In this document: piece by piece, positions 59,120 through 64,000 of the stretch
How positions within the stretch are numbered: the first letter of the stretch is position 1
Layout of the letters: every line of letters begins with the position of its first letter
NCBI GenBank assembly: GCA_963556195.1
Contig: OY744531.1
Span: 52,432,200 to 52,496,199, forward strand
Reading direction: 5' to 3'
DNA: 64,000 bases
Source of the DNA: Sepiola atlantica
Lineage: Eukaryota; Mollusca; Cephalopoda; Sepiida; Sepiolidae
Translations under genes and position numbers: made by a program
Notes under the pieces: generated by a model
Told to the model about the DNA's origin: nothing
Databases searched by the model: none
Seen by the model: only the letters and a program-made list of their open reading frames with translations

Positions 59120-59910
59120 TTTCTTCGGAAGCGAAGAAACTTTCTATAAAGTTAAAACTTTAGCTGAAATGTGACCGCCTGTGGTCTAAGATCCACATAA
59201 ATTTTGTAGGCCCATCGGACGGTTTATATTACCTAATAGTAGTTGACAGTTTCGCAAAATGGTCGGAAATAATAAAATGTAAAAAATCAACGTCGGATGT
59301 ACCCATTATTTTTTACATGAACTGTTCTCCCAATTTGGGGTCGTTTACTGTATTGTATCCGACAACGGAACGCAATTCACGTATAGTTAATTTAAAGTAT
59401 TCTCTCAAACATTTGTAGTCGAGATAACGATCGCGCCGTACCATTCGAGACGCAATGGTCAGTCAGAACCGTTCGTGTACAAAAGAGTGCGTAAGAAAGC
59501 GAGGGATACACCTGCCAAGAAATCCATGCAAGGATTTGTGTGGGTACATAGGATGACCCCAAAGCATAAGGCTCTATTTTCCATGACGCCAGCAGAAGCA
59601 ATGTTTGCAAATAAGATTAAAACACTGTTTGGTAGATTATAGCCAACTCATACGAAATCTGGATGTGAAAAAATCTCACGATTCTTTTTCGGATGTTAAA
59701 AAACTATACATCTTACTGGGTAGCAGAGATAATGGATAAACGGATTGGCAACATGAGTTATATGGGGAAAAGACCCAAGTTCATCCACGAAAGACACATA
59801 CACCAGATGAGGTAACGATATTCAGATGCTATAGAGAACAAAATAATGGATGCCATGTTCGACGCATTTGAGATGCCAATCCCGCAAACTGTTCTAAACA
59901 GCGTAGATTA
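59120..59910 (+). pseudogene. Ty3/gypsy integrase remnant
   Basis: Readable pieces: SEAKKLSIKL, then LWSKIHINFVGPSDGLYYLI where the family has HIDFAGP (first catalytic Asp now Asn), VVDSFAKWSEI, then in other frames SDNGTQF and APYHSRRNGQSE (second Asp and the catalytic Glu region), and finally MTPAEAMFANKIK. At least three frameshifts break it. An intact copy would insert element cDNA into chromosomes. Confidence 0.75.
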
Positions 59911-59998
59911 AAAATAAAATATAAGATTTTGGACTTTACTGTAATAAACGTCAAAAAGAAAAAGTATTTACTCCATGCGAGCAAGGCTAAAAAGAAGG

Positions 59999-60193
59999 CG
60001 TTATGGTATGATGGTGTCATACCCTATTTTTAGATCATGTTGACTCGTCCAGACATTATGTTATGAGAATGCGACGAGAGAGGATAAGAAGTATTTCTCT
60101 AACATATTATTCCGTACTTCTGTAAATACACACTCTTGTATATATACAATCGTGTTGTCTTACTTATTATCGGCTTTTCAAGGTCACAACATA
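59999..60193 (+). repeat. Probable 3' LTR, Ty3/gypsy copy 2
   Basis: Aligns with 37810-38010 from GTTATGGT(A/G)TGATGGTG onward. The boundary at the 3' end is uncertain; no flanking duplication could be seen. Confidence 0.6.
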
Positions 60194-60753
60194 AAGAAAA
60201 CGAATAGTTGCAGCAATCTGTATGTTACTTGTTTTTATTATTAATTTCCTACAATAACACATCCACATATATGTAAGTATTCAAAGATTCAAGAAACGTT
60301 TAAACTAAGATTCCGAAATGATAAAAATCCAGTAAACATAAATTTTACGAATATTTCCAGAAGAAATTTAATAAAGGTGTCGGCAGTAACTGAAGACGTA
60401 AAACGTGTTAAACGAAAAACATCTTCATTTTTCCCTCTTGTCAGAGAATAAAATTAGTATGGAAGGATTTGCTGGACATTTCCTTCCTTATTACTAACAT
60501 TAGTAACAATACAATTGAGACTTTAGATTGTTGTTGGTAGAAAATTGACTTCGTTTTCTCCATGTAAAATTATCTTCGTATTCGTCTGTGGTGCAGATTG
60601 ACTGAATATGATTTTCTAGAGTTTTTACCAGACATATTTATGAAAAATATTATAATTATTCTACTTGAAACATACGTAAAACTACCGTTCGTTTTAGGTT
60701 TTTCAATTCGAAACCTGATTTAAATGCTATTATAAATCTTTGAACACACATAC

Positions 60754-60755
<2 letters not shown>
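60194..60755. other. Unassigned sequence
   Basis: No gene or repeat was recognised. Confidence 0.4.

Positions 60756-60816
<61 letters not shown>
60756..60816. repeat. (TA)n array
   Basis: TA dinucleotide array of about 60 bp. Confidence 0.95.
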
Positions 60817-60819
<3 letters not shown>

Positions 60820-61257
60820 CCGTGGACGTTAGTGTGCGCGTATCTAAACACATATCGTGATTTATTTTTGTATTGTTTTGCTCGATTGTATTTGTTTTCG
60901 TTTTCTAATGATTCTTTTCAAGTACAAGCAACTTGACACCAACCCATCCAGATTCTTTTAGGATTGTTCTCTTGGGTATTAAAGAAGAAGTACAGAACGA
61001 ACACGTGTCAAGCTGATTTTCCGTTCGGAAGAATGGAACACTGGTTAGAATTCGGCAAATCACAAATGACAAATCAATAAAAACAGAAAATTGTGTTGAT
61101 CCTTAAACAGTCATTCCCCGCCATTTTGTTCTTTGTTGGTTTTCGCAACACTGCGCTTTCAGTAGCCGGAAAATTGATCTTAAACTGAAAGTGATGTCGA
61201 ATTATTCATCAGTAATTGTCTTCCGAACAGTACTTTGTAGGTACTGATGAAACAAGT

Positions 61258-61259
<2 letters not shown>

Positions 61260-61330
<71 letters not shown>

Positions 61331-61337
61331 CGTGTGT
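61260..61337. repeat. Compound (TA)n-(TG)n microsatellite
   Basis: A TA array followed by a TG array that abuts the Tc1 terminus at 61338. Confidence 0.95.
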
Positions 61338-62560
61338 GTTGAACAAAATAATGGAAATAATTTGAAACTAATAAAAAATAAATACGGTGTAGGACCCCCT
61401 TTTGCATCAAGAACTAATTGAATGCGACGTAGAATGTATTCATACAACGCTTGAATGCTTTCTAGAGAAATTGTTACCGTTTTTCAGTAAAAAATGTTTA
61501 AGTTCTTTTAATGGTGAGGGAGAGTAATGTCGGATTCTCACTTGTTATTTTAAAATACACCAAAATGTTCAATAATATTTAAATCTGGGAATTGTGGTTG
61601 CAAGGTTAGATGTCCTACTTCACTTGATTATTTTTCGTTCCATTTAGTTACAATTGTTGCCGTGTGGATGGGAGCTTTATCATCCTCAAATATGGCATTT
61701 CTATCTGGAAACAGTCTTCTTACTATAGGATTTACTTGGTCACTCAACATTTTAAAATAATCTTGAATATTGATTCTTCTATTCAGGGAAACTATAGAAC
61801 CAGCGGACCTCCAAAATATAGCCCCAGAAATCATTACAGATCAACCTCCATGTTTGACAGTTGGAAGAAGGCAGCCTTGATAATATGCTTCTTTCGACTG
61901 TTTCCAAACATACACACGGGCAGAGGTCGGTAATAGAGTAATGGATGATTCATCGGAGAAAGTGATATTCTTCCACTGCTCTGGGAATCAATTGTTGACG
62001 AATCTACACCAAAACAACGCTTTTCAACATTTGTGTTCGAAAGCAGTGGTCTTCTGATGGCAGCCCTCCCATGAAATTCAAGCTTGTCAAGCTTTCGACG
62101 AAAAGTTCTTGTTGTAACGAGATTATCCGAATTATTCTTAAGTTCTGTTGTAATTTCAGGTACCGTGGTTTTTGCTCTTTCTTTACAATCCTTACAAGGG
62201 TCTACGATCATTTTAAGACCGCTTCGGCGTTCTTCTAGAATTTTGAAGGATGTTTTATTTTATTTTCATAGGCTGCTATCACCTTCGAGACAGCAACTCT
62301 CAATGCAGTGAATGTCTAAGCCACTTCCGTTACAGTAGCACATACCATACGGTCACCAACAATAGGTCCTCTTTGGAAATCTGATAGATCTGTCATTTAT
62401 ATTTTTATTACTAATATGAATTATCTGAAATAAAAAATGAATTTACAACAATGATCATAAATAAAAGAAATTAACCCAACATTTTCTTAATGAATTTTAA
62501 TTTTTATAGGTGTTTTAAAATTGATCGAAAAAATCATAAGGGTGTCTATTATCTTGTTCA

Positions 62561-62562
<2 letters not shown>
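61338..62562 (-). mobile_element. Tc1-like transposon, nearly full length
   Basis: About 1.2 kb, the usual size of Tc1 elements. The ends are inverted: GTTGAACAAAATAATGG at 61338 against GTTGAACAAGATAATAG read from 62562 inward. The outer ends are microsatellites, (TG)n on the left and (CT)n on the right, so a TA duplication is not visible. The interior encodes a decayed Tc1 transposase on the minus strand. Confidence 0.8.
61380..62398 (-). pseudogene. Tc1-like transposase, frameshifted
   Basis: The start MTDLSDFQRGPIVG (62398) is the typical first segment of this Tc1 family, but a stop follows about 24 residues later. Next come VSKVIAAYENK (helix-turn-helix), RTFRRKLDKLEFHGRAAIR (second helix-turn-helix), NITFSDESS (first catalytic Asp, at 61952-61954), SGAIFWRSAG, FEDDKAPIHTA (second Asp) and FPDLNIIEH (catalytic Glu, about 61567), ending with DAKGGPTPY at about 61390. 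All three catalytic acidic residues persist, with at least three frame breaks. Confidence 0.85.

Positions 62563-62656
<94 letters not shown>
62561..62656. repeat. Compound (CT)n-(TA)n microsatellite
   Basis: A CT array of about 45 bp directly followed by about 50 bp of TA. Confidence 0.95.
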
Positions 62657-62689
62657 AACGGTAGTCTTAAGGATAATGTATTATTATCA

Positions 62690-62720
<31 letters not shown>

Positions 62721-63082
62721 TGTATATATTAGTGAAATTAAAGCTGAATTATTTCTACATTTGATTATTGGGGAAGTGGGCATTTGATCAGTACCACTGG
62801 AGAGCCATGAATTTTATAACTGTCCTGTTTTTAAAATCTCCGAAACAGTTACATGGTAAACAGCTGATGATCCTTGTTTAATATTTCACGCTCAAGTAAA
62901 GGTCCTCTGTTTTTGTTTCACTGTTAGATACTTGAAGCCCCTTTTTTATTTTTGAATTTTCCAGCGGTAAGTCAGCTTATGCAAATGCTTCGTCTGCGAT
63001 ATCTTGGATTTAGTTAATATCCATGCGATTTTACACTGCATTTTCTTTTTTTTGTTTAAAATGACTCAAAGCTTCTTTAGAC
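62657..63082. other. Unassigned sequence
   Basis: No gene was recognised. A TTA/TTTA-rich run lies at about 62682-62722. Confidence 0.4.
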
Positions 63083-63222
63083 CATATATATATATATATA
63101 TATGCATCATATTAATGCTGAGTTAATCAACGTTTGTTTCCATAAGGTTTTTTCTTACGTACTTTAATTATGTATATATATATATGTATATATGTAAATA
63201 TATATATATATTGATTATGTAT
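63083..63222. repeat. Short (TA)n arrays before the MITE
   Basis: TA arrays at about 63083-63104 and 63173-63212. Confidence 0.9.
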
Positions 63223-63225
63223 ATA

Positions 63226-63606
63226 CAGGGTGGGCCAAAATAAGGGTCCTATCTTTAAATTTGACTAACTTGAATTTGAATAACTTCCACAAAATAAAAG
63301 TTAAACTCACCAAACTTTATGTGTGTGTAGACTGACCCTTCCGAGATTTTTTGAAATAAACAAAACAAATTTTAGCCGAAAAACACTTCTTAAAACTTAC
63401 AAAAACTAAAGTATTTTTTACACTGTTTTGAGTTTTTTAAGCAAAAATAATGTTTTCTAAATGAGGGTACGTTCCTTAGGGCTAATACGGCTTATGCTTG
63501 CTTCGGAAGGGGTCCTTTACTTATTCTAAAAAATTTTTTTTTTTAAATCAATAAATAAAAAAGTTATGAATTTTTAAAAATAGGACCCTTATTTTTGCCC
63601 ACCCTG
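63226..63606 (-). mobile_element. MITE copy 2, Tc1/mariner-type ends
   Basis: A 381-bp element starting CAGGGTGGGCCAAAATAAGG and ending TTTTTGCCCACCCTG, flanked by TA on both sides. It is the reverse complement of 31910-32293 with very few differences (for example GAAGTAAGCATGAG against GAAGCAAGCATAAG). Confidence 0.9.
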
Positions 63607-63622
63607 TATATATGTATATATG

Positions 63623-63694
<72 letters not shown>
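63623..63694. repeat. (TA)n array
   Basis: A TA array joined directly to the Penelope-like fragment that follows. Confidence 0.95.
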
Positions 63695-63696
<2 letters not shown>

Positions 63697-64000
63697 TGTC
63701 ACGCAACCACAACGGAAACACATTAGATAGATTTAGAAAAGAATTAACAAACACCTTCCATAATCTCGGCTTCAAAATCACCATTAAAACAAATTTAGAC
63801 CAAGTAAACTTCCTAGATACCACACTGACCTTAAAAACAATACACACAAACCTTTCCACAAACCCAATGAAACACTCCAATACATACACAAGGGATCCTG
63901 CCCCCCCACCATCTTTAAAAATTTAGTCAATAATATTAGCCAAAGAATTTCAAACCTCTCATCCAGTCCCGAAATTTTCAACCAAGCAGCACCATATTAC
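63695..64000 (+). pseudogene. Penelope-like element, reverse transcriptase C-terminal part (runs off the window)
   Basis: The frame from the TA array reads HNGNTLDRFRKELTNTFHNL, GFKITIKTNLDQVNFLDTTL (the NFLD motif typical of Penelope-like RTs), then after a frame change near 63835 it continues as NNTHKPFHKPNE, LQYIHKGS, ISQRISNLSSSPEIFNQAAP to the window edge. The earlier RT motifs are missing on the left, where a (TA)n abuts. The element is therefore 5'-truncated, and its endonuclease may lie beyond the window. Confidence 0.8.

Larger units (their letters stand above)
59120..60193 (+). mobile_element. Ty3/gypsy-type LTR retrotransposon remnant, copy 2
   Basis: Integrase and 3' LTR region of the same family as 36060-38010, in the same orientation. 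Shared sequence includes CATGACGCCAGCAGAAGCAA at about 59582 (37420 in copy 1). No reverse transcriptase or RNase H is present, so it is 5'-truncated. Confidence 0.8.

Overview
This window reads as AT-rich, intergenic or intronic, repeat-dominated animal DNA. I find no convincing host protein-coding gene and no intact tRNA, rRNA or CRISPR. Dozens of long (TA)n arrays, Penelope-like elements, R2-like and RTE-like LINEs, Ty3/gypsy fragments, Tc1/mariner elements, MITEs and degenerate satellites fit a large invertebrate genome. A lophotrochozoan, plausibly a cephalopod mollusc, is my best guess, but it is inferred from repeat style only.

Layout. 0-9 kb: anonymous AT-rich DNA, microsatellites, a cluster of hammerhead-ribozyme motifs (6.26, 6.75, 7.72 kb, minus strand) of the kind carried by Penelope-like elements, and a 240-bp palindromic fold-back (8.2 kb). 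9-18 kb: mostly unrecognised, with a pogo-like MITE (15.3 kb), a decayed hammerhead (16.6 kb) and a long (TA)n. 18.5-21.4 kb: a dimeric 82-bp satellite, a dispersed repeat and a tRNA-derived SINE. 21.4-24.7 kb: a minus-strand R2-like LINE with decayed reverse transcriptase and C-terminal endonuclease remnants, carrying an internal copy of its own 3' region. 29-31 kb: a minus-strand RTE-like LINE remnant. 31.9 and 63.2 kb: two near-identical MITE copies in opposite orientation. 34.4 and 63.7 kb: Penelope-like coding fragments. 36-38 kb and 59.1-60.2 kb: two decayed copies of one Ty3/gypsy family. 40.4 kb: the 3' end of another LINE. 41.5 kb: a fold-back Tc1/mariner-class element. 52.3-55.4 kb: a 3.1-kb DNA transposon with matching 18-bp terminal inverted repeats, an apparently spliced RNase H-fold-like transposase of a family I cannot name, and an internal 319-bp tandem repeat. 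55.5-58.8 kb: degenerate about-170-bp repeats. 61.3-62.6 kb: a nearly full-length Tc1 element.

How it fits together. Nothing forms a host pathway. The visible organisation is transposon ecology: (TA)n arrays abut the ends of at least five TA-targeting or TA-flanked DNA elements, and some retroelement 3' ends run directly into (TA)n or (TAA)n. The most notable items are the essentially complete hammerhead at 6261-6305, the intron-bearing transposon at 52.3-55.4 kb, the LINE with an internally duplicated 3' region, and the two fold-back elements. Family names rest on motif recognition by eye; no search was run.
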